Positions 21,165-29,219 of a stretch of 64,000 nt of DNA are shown piece after piece (the stretch's first letter is position 1; each line of letters begins with the position of its first letter). A program made the position numbers and the translations under genes. Source of the stretch: Curvibacter sp. PD_MW3 (GTDB taxonomy: Bacteria > Pseudomonadota > Gammaproteobacteria > Burkholderiales > Burkholderiaceae_C); assembly GCA_002633085.1 (NCBI GenBank), contig NSIV01000001.1, forward strand, positions 682,001-746,000, given 5' to 3'. Below the pieces are notes generated by a model. It was not told the DNA's origin. It was given only the letters and a program-made list of their open reading frames with translations, and ran no database searches.

Positions 21165-21770
21165 ATGCCCCGTCTCTTGAACTTCTTGTACAACGCCCGT
21201 CGCGCACGCAACGTCACGCTGGGCATGGCGGCCATCGTGTCCGCAACCCTCCTGACGGGTTGCTCTTTGTGGCCCAAAGCCGGGACCTCCGAGCCCACGC
21301 CGGTGGCCGTGCCGGCCGAACCCGCGAAAGCGGCCGCGCTGACTGCCGCCGACGGCGAAAAACCGGCGACTGTCGCGATCCCGCAGAGTGCAGCGGCTCC
21401 CCAGCCCTTGCCCGCCAAGCCGGAAGCCACCAGCACCGCGCTGGCCGAGCCTGCCAAGGCAGAAACGCCACCGGCAAGCGCAACCCAAGCGCCGGTCAAG
21501 GCCGCGGCACCGCTGCCCACCTTGGCTGCAGCCGACCTGGCACACGGGTACTACATCAATGTGGGTTTGTTTGCCGTTCCCGGCAACGGCACAAACGCGC
21601 ACCAGACGCTGGAAGGCGCGGGGTTGCCGGTGTTTTCCGACCGCTTGATGAGCAAAAAGGGGCCGCTGACCCGCGTCCGGGTGGGTCCGTTTTCCACGCG
21701 CGCCCAAGCCGACAGCGCTGCCAAAAAAATCCAGACCCTCAAGCTCGATGCCATTGTTTTCCGGCACTGA
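21165..21770 (+). CDS. SPOR-domain lipoprotein
   Basis: A 201-residue protein. A basic N-terminus and a hydrophobic stretch end in the lipobox LLTGC (Cys33), so it is probably a lipoprotein. An Ala/Pro/Lys-rich linker (about 38-120) leads to a SPOR domain (about 125-201) with YYINVGLF and TRVRVGPFSTRAQADSAAKKI. SPOR domains bind denuded septal glycan, so a cell-division or envelope role is likely. The start at MPRLLNF follows AGAAAG; a longer frame from 21096 lacks the signal at its N-terminus. Confidence 0.87.
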   Translation: MPRLLNFLYNARRARNVTLGMAAIVSATLLTGCSLWPKAGTSEPTPVAVPAEPAKAAALTAADGEKPATVAIPQSAAAPQPLPAKPEATSTALAEPAKAETPPASATQAPVKAAAPLPTLAAADLAHGYYINVGLFAVPGNGTNAHQTLEGAGLPVFSDRLMSKKGPLTRVRVGPFSTRAQADSAAKKIQTLKLDAIVFRH

Positions 21771-21844
21771 ACGGCTAACGGGCTGACGCGCCACGCCCGC
21801 TGAGGCAGCGGGCCATCGGCGATTCAATCGGCCATTGAAACGAG

Positions 21845-22450
21845 CTACTTCAGATCCCCCGCCAGCGACGCCAGCGTTTCGGCGCAGATGGTCACATGGG
21901 CCGGGTAGTGGGTGTGGTCGCAGCCCAGCTTGACACTGGCACCGGCCTTGATGGCAGCGCGCATGGACGGCGTAAATTCGAAGCGCACGAAATGCACGGC
22001 CGAGGTCTTCTCGTCGTTCTCGCGGTCCAGGTCCTCGTCAGCAATGGCATAGACGCGCTCGTCACCTTCAACCTCAACAAACATGCGGTCTTCCACGCCG
22101 ATCAGGCGCGCCAGTTCGCGCTTGCGCTCGTTGATGTCGGGGTACTCGATCAGCATCGTGGCTTTCCAGTTGCTGCCGTCCGGCACCAGCGGGGCGTAGG
22201 CCTCGATCTCCTGCAGGATGCCCTCTTCCTCGAAGATCTTCTCGATGCGCAGCATCTCCTGGATCTGGTAGCGGATGGTGATCTCGGACTCGAACTGCAG
22301 GTGGATGTGCTCGCCCAGGTGCACGCTGCGCAACTGGCGGTGCGCCATGACCTCGGCCTTGTGTTCCTTGCGCCACTTGCTGTAGGCCTCCAGCGACATC
22401 AGACTGTCGGGGGTGATCTTGCCGGTGAGTTGCATGTTCATCTTCCTCAT
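21845..22450 (-). CDS. DUF3501 family protein
   Basis: A 201-residue cytoplasmic protein of the DUF3501 family, with ITPDSLMSLEAYSKWRKEHKAEV, RSVHLGEHIHLQFES and a C-terminal VKLGCDHTHYPAH. The His/Cys group near the C-terminus could bind metal. Its start overlaps the stop of the Fe-S gene (ATGA), which supports 22450 over an ATG 9 bases later. It completes a rubrerythrin / Fe-S / DUF3501 operon that I know as a recurring set; the biochemical role is not established. Confidence 0.9.
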   Translation of the reverse strand: MRKMNMQLTGKITPDSLMSLEAYSKWRKEHKAEVMAHRQLRSVHLGEHIHLQFESEITIRYQIQEMLRIEKIFEEEGILQEIEAYAPLVPDGSNWKATMLIEYPDINERKRELARLIGVEDRMFVEVEGDERVYAIADEDLDRENDEKTSAVHFVRFEFTPSMRAAIKAGASVKLGCDHTHYPAHVTICAETLASLAGDLK

Positions 22451-23796
22451 TTCAATCCATACGCCTTGCGCACCAGGCTCAGCGGATGTTGTAGTTCCGG
22501 CGCACCCAGGCCGTTGACCTCGAAACCCTGCGCAATGTGGTGGCCGCCGAGCGGGCAGTCCGAGCTGATGTAGTCGGGTTTGGCGCCGTCCTTCATGGTG
22601 GCCATGGCCTTGAACACCGGCTTGCCGATCTTCATGGCCTGCTGGTGGTAGGCCTTCTTCACGCCGAAGGTGCCGGCATGGCCCGAACAGCGCTCAATGG
22701 TGTTGATCGTGGTGTCGGGAATCATCTTGAGCATCTCTTCGGTCTTCTTGCCGATGTTCTGCACCCGGCCATGGCAGGGAATCTGGTAGCTCACGTTGCC
22801 CAGCGGCGTACTGAACTCCGTCTTGAGCAGGCCGTCGCGCTTGCGGGCCATCAGGTACTCGAACGGGTCCCACATGGCGTCCTTGACCAATTGCACGTCC
22901 GCCTCGTCCGGGTACATCAACGGGATTTCCTGCTTGAACATCAGGGCACAGCTCGGCACCGCGGCCAGGATGGCAAAACCATCCTTGGCATAGCGGGCCA
23001 GCACCGGGATGTTGGCCTCCTTGCTGGCGTTCACGGCATCGAGGTCGCCAAGTTCCAGTTTGGGCATGCCACAGCATTTTTCCTTCTCGACGATCACGTA
23101 GGGAATGTCGTTGTGGTCCAGGATCTTCAGCAGGTCGTGGCCGATGCCGGGTTCGTTGTAGTTGATGTAGCAGGTGGCAAAAATCGCCACCTTACCCGGT
23201 GTCTTCTCGCCATCCTTCACCACGGTGGCCTGCGCTTCGGGCGGGCCGGAGCGGAACTTCCGGGTGGCCAGCGCGGGCAGCCAGGCCTCCTTGTCCACAC
23301 CGGCCACGCTTTCCATCACGCTGCGCATGACCCGGGTCTTGTTCACCGCATTGGCCACCTGCACCACCACCGGAATGCCGGCGAACTGGCCATGCACGTC
23401 GGTGGAGGCGAGGAATTGCTCGGCGATGCCGACCTCCCCCTTCTTGAATTTGATGGCCTTGGCACGCAGCATGGTGTGCGGAAAATCCAGGTTCCATTCA
23501 TGCGGCGGGGTGTACGGGCACTTGGTCATGTAGCACAGGTCGCACATGTAGCACTGGTTCACCACCTGCCAGTAGTCGGACTTGGCTACACCATCAACTT
23601 CCATCGTTGAACTCTCGTCCACCAGATCGAACAACGTGGGGAAGGCGCCGCACAGGCTGACGCAGCGGCGGCAGCCGTGGCAGATGTCGAAGATGCGCTC
23701 CAGCTCCTTGAAACAGGAGGCTTCGTCATAGAAGTCGGGGTTTTTCCAGTCCAGCGGATGTCGGGTCGGGGCTTCCAGGTTGCCTTCGCTTGCCAT
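22447..23796 (-). CDS. Heterodisulfide-reductase-like Fe-S protein (CCG domain)
   Basis: A 449-residue protein with two N-terminal [4Fe-4S] motifs (C39/C42/C45/C49 and C82/C85/C88/C93) and two CCG-type cysteine-rich regions (KCCGMPKLELGD, RCSGHAGTFG, then SDCPLGGHH). This is the GlpC/HdrD electron-transfer architecture without a flavin domain. Set between rubrerythrin and DUF3501, it may pass electrons to rubrerythrin for peroxide reduction; that is inference. The start at MASEGNLEAP is chosen over an ATG 27 codons upstream that precedes a sequence with no family similarity. Confidence 0.9.
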   Translation of the reverse strand: MASEGNLEAPTRHPLDWKNPDFYDEASCFKELERIFDICHGCRRCVSLCGAFPTLFDLVDESSTMEVDGVAKSDYWQVVNQCYMCDLCYMTKCPYTPPHEWNLDFPHTMLRAKAIKFKKGEVGIAEQFLASTDVHGQFAGIPVVVQVANAVNKTRVMRSVMESVAGVDKEAWLPALATRKFRSGPPEAQATVVKDGEKTPGKVAIFATCYINYNEPGIGHDLLKILDHNDIPYVIVEKEKCCGMPKLELGDLDAVNASKEANIPVLARYAKDGFAILAAVPSCALMFKQEIPLMYPDEADVQLVKDAMWDPFEYLMARKRDGLLKTEFSTPLGNVSYQIPCHGRVQNIGKKTEEMLKMIPDTTINTIERCSGHAGTFGVKKAYHQQAMKIGKPVFKAMATMKDGAKPDYISSDCPLGGHHIAQGFEVNGLGAPELQHPLSLVRKAYGLK

Positions 23797-23908
23797 GGCC
23801 AGTCCTTTGTCTCGTTCGTTTTGGTTTGTGGATTCACAAAGAAGCCTCTGCGCAAAGCTTCTTTGCAAACCCGCCACGCCTTGCGACGTAGCGAGCGGCG
23901 GTCAAAAA

Positions 23909-24331
23909 TCAATCGACGAGTTCTGCCAACGCCTTGGCATAGCGGTTCGCATGCGAACGCTCGGCCTTGGCCAGAGTCTCAAACCAGTCGGCGATTTCGT
24001 CAAAGCCTTCCGCGCGGGCGGTCTTGGCCATGCCGGGGTACATGTCGGTGTACTCGTGGGTCTCGCCCGCCACCGCGGACTTCAGGTTGTCGCGGGTCGG
24101 GCCGATCGGCAGGCCGGTGGCCGGGTCGCCGGATTGCTCCAGAAACTCTAGGTGGCCGTGCGCATGGCCGGTTTCGCCTTCGGCGGTGGAGCGGAACAGC
24201 GCGGCCACATCGTTCTGGCCTTCAACGTCGGCCTTGTTCGCGAAATACAGGTAACGGCGGTTCGCCTGGGATTCGCCGGCGAATGCTTCTTTGAGGCACC
24301 CTTCCGTCTTGGAACCTTTGAGTGTCGGCAT
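23909..24331 (-). CDS. Rubrerythrin, di-iron domain only
   Basis: A 140-residue ferritin-like di-iron protein. Ligands are visible as E20, E53-x-x-H56, E90/E93 and E124-x-x-H127. The C-terminal rubredoxin domain of classical rubrerythrin is absent, as in sulerythrin-type forms, so an external electron donor is needed; the downstream Fe-S protein is the obvious candidate. The start at MPTLKGSK follows AAGGAGATATT. A Fur-like palindrome lies about 150 bp upstream. The presumed role is peroxide reduction. Confidence 0.92.
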   Translation of the reverse strand: MPTLKGSKTEGCLKEAFAGESQANRRYLYFANKADVEGQNDVAALFRSTAEGETGHAHGHLEFLEQSGDPATGLPIGPTRDNLKSAVAGETHEYTDMYPGMAKTARAEGFDEIADWFETLAKAERSHANRYAKALAELVD

Positions 24332-24476
24332 GAATATCTCCTTGAAAAGTTGAAGATTTGTCTCGCTTGCCTTGAACAGTTGTGTCAAAGACCAGCACAG
24401 ACTATTCCGATTCGAGCCCTCGGTCTAATAGGCTCTTTCAATTCAAAGAATTACCGCTCCCTATGAATTGTCGCTA

Positions 24477-24493
24477 TTGAGATTCATTCTCAA
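24477..24493. promoter_or_regulatory. Fur-like inverted repeat
   Basis: TTGAGATTCATTCTCAA has perfect 6-bp arms (TTGAGA/TCTCAA) with five spacer bases. Read on the minus strand it closely resembles the Fur box at 5667-5687. It sits in the 267-bp divergent region between the rubrerythrin operon and the VOC operon and could serve either. Confidence 0.45.
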
Positions 24494-24566
24494 AGACCAT
24501 CGCCAGACCTGCTGGTCTTCCTGGATGGGCACTCTCAAAAATTACGATAAAGTAAACGAATTACGT

Positions 24567-24587
24567 CATGGTGAATTGATCACCATG
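24567..24587. promoter_or_regulatory. Inverted repeat abutting the ribosome-binding site of the VOC operon
   Basis: CATGGTGA and TCACCATG pair perfectly around ATTGA. The right arm ends at the first base of the GGAGGAG ribosome site (24587-24593), six bases before the ATG at 24599. It may be an operator or an RNA hairpin limiting ribosome access. Confidence 0.55.
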
Positions 24588-24598
24588 GAGGAGACTGC

Positions 24599-25243
24599 AT
24601 GACAAGCACTCAGAAAATAGGCCGAACGGCGCCGCCACCGGCCCCTATCCAGCAATTGCACCACTACGCCTACCGCGCCCGCGATGCCGAGGAAACGCGG
24701 CACTTCTACGAAGACATCCTGGGCCTGCCGCTGTACCACATCATCCAGAGCGACTACGTGCCCAGCACCGGCGAGTACTGCCCTTACACGCACTTTTTCT
24801 TCCGCCTGCAAGACGGCTCTTTCATCGCCTTCTTCGACCTCGGCGACGACCAGGCCGCCGCGCCCAGCCCCAACACGCCCCAGTGGGTGAACCACGTCGC
24901 CTTTCGCCTCAACTCACTGGAAGAGCTGGAAGCCATGAAAGCCCGCCTGCAAGCGCACGGCATTGAGGTAATCGGCGTGACCGACCACCACATCTTCAAG
25001 AGCATCTATTTCTTCGACCCCAACGGCGTGCGGCTCGAACTCTCGGCCCAGGTGGCCGACGAGTTCCAGATGCTCAAGGAAAGCACCACCGCCCACGCGC
25101 GCCTGGATGAGTGGAGCGCGCGCAAGGCACAGTGGCGCCGCGACCGCGCCTCCGGCAAGGTGGCCACACCTCTCAAGCCGCAGCAGAACGACCGCCCCGA
25201 AGTAGCCGCCCGCATCCAAGGGCAGAAAGGCCATGCAGCATGA
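24599..25243 (+). CDS. VOC-superfamily (glyoxalase/dioxygenase fold) protein
   Basis: A 214-residue protein with one clear VOC module: LHHYAYRARDAEETRHFYEDILGLPL near residue 20, VNHVAFRL near 100, and YFFDPNGVRLELS near 142. His and Glu in these motifs fit the metal triad of the superfamily. The C-terminal 60 residues are polar. It is coupled (ATGA) to a flavin monooxygenase and followed by DUF2783, suggesting a ring-hydroxylation or cleavage pathway; the substrate is not known. Confidence 0.88.
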   Translation: MTSTQKIGRTAPPPAPIQQLHHYAYRARDAEETRHFYEDILGLPLYHIIQSDYVPSTGEYCPYTHFFFRLQDGSFIAFFDLGDDQAAAPSPNTPQWVNHVAFRLNSLEELEAMKARLQAHGIEVIGVTDHHIFKSIYFFDPNGVRLELSAQVADEFQMLKESTTAHARLDEWSARKAQWRRDRASGKVATPLKPQQNDRPEVAARIQGQKGHAA

Positions 25244-26946
25244 ACACAACTTACCGCGAAACCGCCTACACCAATGGCTACGAATTCACGCAAGGGTCGG
25301 GCTACGAACTGCCCGAATACCCTTTCGTCGCGCCGCCTGAACTCAAGAGCGGCAAGGCCCAACGCCACCCGGTGGTGATCGTCGGCGCCGGCATCACCGG
25401 CCTGACCATGGCCTGTTGCCTGGCCAAGCTGGGCATTGCGGCGGTACTGCTCGACGAAGACAACACAGTGGGTGTGAAGGGCGCTGCCTCCCGCGGCATC
25501 TGCTACACGCAAAAATCACTGGAGATCTTCCAGCGCCTGGGCGTGTACGAGCGCATCGCCGCCAAGGGCATCCAGTGGAGCGTGGGGCGCACCTTCGCCG
25601 GCAAGGACGAGGTCTATTCCTTCGACCTGCGCCAGCAGAGCAACTTCGGCCTGTCGGCCCAGCCGCCCTTCATCAACATCCAGCAGTTCTACATCGAGGG
25701 TTATCTGGTCGAGCGTATCTACGGCCTGGGCCATGTGGACATGCGCTGGAAGTCGCGCGTGACCGGATTCAAGCAGCACGATGGCTATGCCACCCTCACC
25801 GTGGAAACCCCGTCAGGCAGCTATCAACTGGAAGCCGAGCATGTGATCGACGCCAGCGGTTCGCACACCCCGTTCCATGGCTGGTGCGGCGCCACCATGA
25901 CCTCGCGCCGCGGTGACGACCGCTGGTGCATTGCCGACGTGCGCTTCAAGAACCACCCGCCCAAGGAACGCCACACCTGGATCGAGGCGCCCTTCAACGG
26001 CAACCGCGCCGTCTGGCAGCACCTGATGGCCGACGATGTCTGGCGTATCGACTACCAGATGGAACCCAATGCCGACCCCGAAGTCGTGAGCCGCGAAGAC
26101 GTGGTGCGTGAGCGCCTGCGCCAGCAGTTCGGACCCGATGTCGAATTTGAGATCGTCTGGGTCGGCCCCTACGCCTACCGCAGCCAGTGCCTGGACCAGT
26201 TGCGCATCGGCAGCGTGTTCTTCATGGGCGACACGGCCAAGATCGTCAGCCCCTTCGGTGCGCGCGGTGGCAACACCGGCGTGGCCGATGCCGACAACCT
26301 GGCCTGGAAACTCGCCGCCGTGCTCAAGAGCCGCGCCCCGGCCAGCCTGCTCGACAGCTACCACGACGAACGGCACGAAGCCGCAGCGCAGAACGTGCAG
26401 GTGACCAACCGCACGGCGCGTTTCCTGCGCCCGGCCGACGGCATGGAGCGCACCTTCCGCAATGCGGCCATCAGCCTGGCGCGCCAGCTCCCGTTTGCAC
26501 GGCCGCTCATCAACACCGGCCGCATGGCGGTGGCCAACAGCTACACCCACTCCCGCATTTGCGACCGTACCGGCGGCCTGTCGGTACAGAACGTCACCTT
26601 CCACTGGGCGGACAACAGCCGCGGCACGGTGAACGACCTGCTTGAATGGGCCGACGGCGATCTGCTGGTGCTGGTGTTCGGCGACATCTCAGCCGCCGCC
26701 GGCCAGCGCCTGCGCCAACTGGCCAGCCAGGCCCCCATACGTTGCGTGCAGGTGATGGGCGCGGACGGCCGCGCTCAGGCACGCGAGCATGTGCGCGACC
26801 CGCAAGGTCATCTGCAGGGCGCCTGCCACGTGTTCGGCCATGCCTGGGCGCTGGTACGGCCCGACGGCTATCTGGCCGCCACCGGCGAGAGCGTGGACGC
26901 CGACCTGATCCAGGCCATTGAGCAGGCCCTTGGCCTGCAGTCTTGA
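25240..26946 (+). CDS. FAD-dependent aromatic-ring monooxygenase (PheA/TfdB/MhpA family)
   Basis: A 568-residue flavoprotein hydroxylase. FAD-binding GAGITG is at 49-54, the DG-like segment follows near residue 210, and the GDTAKIVSPFGARGGNTG motif (D331) binds the flavin ribityl. A C-terminal thioredoxin-like region (about 440-565) is typical of the phenol-hydroxylase group. The start overlaps the VOC stop; a longer open frame is the VOC gene in another phase. A phenolic or hydroxyaromatic acid substrate is likely, identity unknown. Confidence 0.9.
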   Translation: MNTTYRETAYTNGYEFTQGSGYELPEYPFVAPPELKSGKAQRHPVVIVGAGITGLTMACCLAKLGIAAVLLDEDNTVGVKGAASRGICYTQKSLEIFQRLGVYERIAAKGIQWSVGRTFAGKDEVYSFDLRQQSNFGLSAQPPFINIQQFYIEGYLVERIYGLGHVDMRWKSRVTGFKQHDGYATLTVETPSGSYQLEAEHVIDASGSHTPFHGWCGATMTSRRGDDRWCIADVRFKNHPPKERHTWIEAPFNGNRAVWQHLMADDVWRIDYQMEPNADPEVVSREDVVRERLRQQFGPDVEFEIVWVGPYAYRSQCLDQLRIGSVFFMGDTAKIVSPFGARGGNTGVADADNLAWKLAAVLKSRAPASLLDSYHDERHEAAAQNVQVTNRTARFLRPADGMERTFRNAAISLARQLPFARPLINTGRMAVANSYTHSRICDRTGGLSVQNVTFHWADNSRGTVNDLLEWADGDLLVLVFGDISAAAGQRLRQLASQAPIRCVQVMGADGRAQAREHVRDPQGHLQGACHVFGHAWALVRPDGYLAATGESVDADLIQAIEQALGLQS

Positions 26947-26956
26947 GGAGCATCCC

Positions 26957-27145
26957 ATGAAGACCACCCTGCATTTCCAGGATGCCGACACTTTCTACGA
27001 GCAACTGCTCGACGTCCACACCGGCCTGGACCGCGAACAATCGGAATTGCTGAACGCCCGGCTGATCCTGCTGCTGGCCAACCAGATCGGTAACCGCGAG
27101 GTGCTGGCGGACTGCATCCAGGCCGCGCGGCAGTTGCCGGCCTGA
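26957..27145 (+). CDS. DUF2783 small protein
   Basis: A 62-residue protein of the DUF2783 family, which recurs beside FAD monooxygenases of this type. It starts MKTTLHFQDADTFYEQL with a GAGGAGC ribosome site 10 bp after the monooxygenase stop; a frame 13 codons longer overlaps the monooxygenase and is not used. It may be an accessory subunit, but no function is established. Its TGA abuts the stop of the convergent AraC-type gene with no spacer. Confidence 0.85.
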   Translation: MKTTLHFQDADTFYEQLLDVHTGLDREQSELLNARLILLLANQIGNREVLADCIQAARQLPA

Positions 27146-28144
27146 TCAGCGGCCCGCGCTGGCCGGATCTGCCGCTGCGGCACTGGCGCGTGCGAACTGC
27201 GCCGGTGTCTGGCCACGCCAACGCCGGAAGGCCCGGACAAAGGCGTTCTCATCAGAAAAGCCCAGCTTCTCGCTCACGGCCGCGGCAGACTGGCCGCCGC
27301 GTAGCGCCTGCACCGCCATCTCATGCAGGAGCGCCTCGCGCAAGCCCTTGAATGAAATGGCTTCGGCGGCCAGCTTGCGGTTGAGATGCCGGCCACTCAT
27401 GCCCAGTTGCTCGCCAATGCGCTCCTTGCCCCAGCGCGGATGTTCACGGATCAACTGCTGCACGCGCGCCGAGACGCTGCCCTGCTGCAGTGAGGCCAGC
27501 ATGTCATCAGCCAGCGCCCGCAGATGGGCATGCAACTGCATGCCCGCCTGGATCAAACCGCAGTCCAGCGCGCTGGCATCCATGCCCACGCCATTGGCCG
27601 TTTGGTCAAAACGGACCGGGCAGCCCAGCAAGGTTTCGTAGGCGGCCACATCGCCACGCGGGGCATGCATGAAGAGAACCTCGCGGGGTTGGAAGCGGCC
27701 ATTGGTCATCCAGCGCGCCAGGCTGATCACGCAAGCCAGTACCGCCTCCACCCGCTGCTCGCGGCAGACCGTGTAATCCGGCGTGTAACGCAGCACCACA
27801 CCCTGAGCCTCTGTCACGATGTCGAAACGGGCGTTGTCGCCGATGATCGGCGCGTACTCCGTCAGCACCTCCAGGCCATCGCCCAGCGTGTCGCAGCTCA
27901 GCAGCAACATGCCCACGATGTCCAGATGGCCCGCCTGCAGGTCGCTTCCCAGGCGCAAGGCGGCCAGCGGATCGGTGGCAGCATCGGCGAACAGCGTCCA
28001 CAAGGCATCTTGCTGGGCCATCGGCACGCGGCTGTGCTGCGACAGGGACGCGCGCAAGGTCTCGGGCAGGCTGACGCCCTGGCGCTGTGCGGCCTCGACG
28101 ATGGCCTGGGTGAACCTGGCCGTAACACTGTGTGAGTCTTGCAT
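27146..28144 (-). CDS. AraC-family transcriptional regulator (OruR/ArgR-like)
   Basis: A 332-residue regulator. An N-terminal ligand-binding domain of the Arabinose_bd type (about 15-200) is followed by a C-terminal double helix-turn-helix (about 225-325) with GMSGRHLNRKLAAEAISFKGL and VSEKLGFSDENAFVRAFRRW. It is divergent from the BASS-transporter operon. The shared 163-bp region contains two TGTCCCGAAT repeats 21 bp apart, the geometry expected of AraC-type sites, so it most likely controls the 28308-34046 operon. Confidence 0.92.
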   Translation of the reverse strand: MQDSHSVTARFTQAIVEAAQRQGVSLPETLRASLSQHSRVPMAQQDALWTLFADAATDPLAALRLGSDLQAGHLDIVGMLLLSCDTLGDGLEVLTEYAPIIGDNARFDIVTEAQGVVLRYTPDYTVCREQRVEAVLACVISLARWMTNGRFQPREVLFMHAPRGDVAAYETLLGCPVRFDQTANGVGMDASALDCGLIQAGMQLHAHLRALADDMLASLQQGSVSARVQQLIREHPRWGKERIGEQLGMSGRHLNRKLAAEAISFKGLREALLHEMAVQALRGGQSAAAVSEKLGFSDENAFVRAFRRWRGQTPAQFARASAAAADPASAGR

Positions 28145-28168
28145 GGCGGTTGATGCCGATGGGCTGCC

Positions 28169-28209
28169 TGTCCCGAATTGATGTCCACGTGTCCCGAATG
28201 GTGCGGGAC
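28169..28209. promoter_or_regulatory. Direct repeats, probable AraC-type operator
   Basis: TGTCCCGAAT occurs at 28169-28178 and 28190-28199, exactly two helical turns (21 bp) apart on one face. An inverted third half-site CGGGAC (28204-28209) pairs with GTCCCG of the second copy. The sites lie about 100-140 bp before the BASS gene and just upstream of the regulator gene, so both activation and autoregulation are possible. Confidence 0.65.
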
Positions 28210-28307
28210 GGCAGCGCGAGTTTGCCCTAAAGTTTCGACAAGTAAAAAAAGATCGGGGCAGCCATCACGGATGGGCCCGCGAGCCTAACAAAACGAGGAG
28301 ACACATC

Positions 28308-29219
28308 ATGGCGCCCATAGACCAGGTGCAACTGAGCTTCAACCCGCAGACCCTGACCCTGCTTAACACCGTGCTGGGACTGGTGATGTTCGGCGTGGCG
28401 CTGGAGCTGAAAGTCGACGATTTCAGGTCCGCACTGAAAACCCCCAAGGCACTGGCACTGGGCCTGTTCGGCCACCACATCCTGTTTCCGGCCATGACCT
28501 ATGTGCTGGTCTGGCTCCTGAACCCCATCCCCAGCATCGCGCTGGGCATGATCCTGGTCTCGTCCTGTCCGGCCGGCCACATCTCCAACTTCCTGGTGCA
28601 TTACTCGAAGGGCAACACCGCGCTGTCGGTCAGTGTGAGCGCCTTGTCCACGGCGGTGGCCCTGGTCATGACGCCGCTGAACTTTGCGTTCTGGGGCAAT
28701 CTGAGCCCGGTCACCAGCGGCCTGATGAAGCAGGTGGCCATGAGCCCATGGGAGATGCTGGAAGTCATCGTGCTGCTGCTGGGTGTGCCGCTGGTGCTGG
28801 GCATGTGGGTCGCGCGCCGCTACCCGGCCTTCGCGCAGCGCATCCAGAAGCCGATGAAGGTGCTGTCCCTGCTGGTGCTGGTGGGCTTCATCGTCGGCGC
28901 GCTGGCGGCCAATTTCAAGCACTTCCTGGCCTACATCCAGTTCGTGCTGCTGGTGGTGTTCATCCACAACCTGCTGGCGCTGGTCACGGGCTACAGCCTG
29001 GCAACAGCCGTGGGGCTGCCGGAACGCGATCGCCGCGCCATCACCTTCGAGATGGGCATCCAGAATTCCGGGCTCGGCCTGATCCTGATCTTCAACTTCT
29101 TCAACGGCCTGGGCGGCATGGCCATCGTCACGGCCTGGTGGGGCATCTGGCACATCGTGGCCGGCATGACGCTGGCCACCTACTGGAAAAACCGCACACC
29201 TGACGGAGCCAAGTCATGA
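28308..29219 (+). CDS. Bile acid:sodium symporter (BASS) family transporter
   Basis: A 303-residue polytopic protein with about nine or ten membrane segments. It has the family stretches SSCPAGHISNFLVHYSKGN (residues 84-102) and ITFEMGIQNSGLGL (about 244-257), which form the crossed helices around the sodium/substrate site. It is first in a five-gene operon and overlaps the next gene by 4 bp. BASS transporters import organic acids with sodium; here a steroid-like or other carboxylate is possible but not shown. Confidence 0.9.
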   Translation: MAPIDQVQLSFNPQTLTLLNTVLGLVMFGVALELKVDDFRSALKTPKALALGLFGHHILFPAMTYVLVWLLNPIPSIALGMILVSSCPAGHISNFLVHYSKGNTALSVSVSALSTAVALVMTPLNFAFWGNLSPVTSGLMKQVAMSPWEMLEVIVLLLGVPLVLGMWVARRYPAFAQRIQKPMKVLSLLVLVGFIVGALAANFKHFLAYIQFVLLVVFIHNLLALVTGYSLATAVGLPERDRRAITFEMGIQNSGLGLILIFNFFNGLGGMAIVTAWWGIWHIVAGMTLATYWKNRTPDGAKS

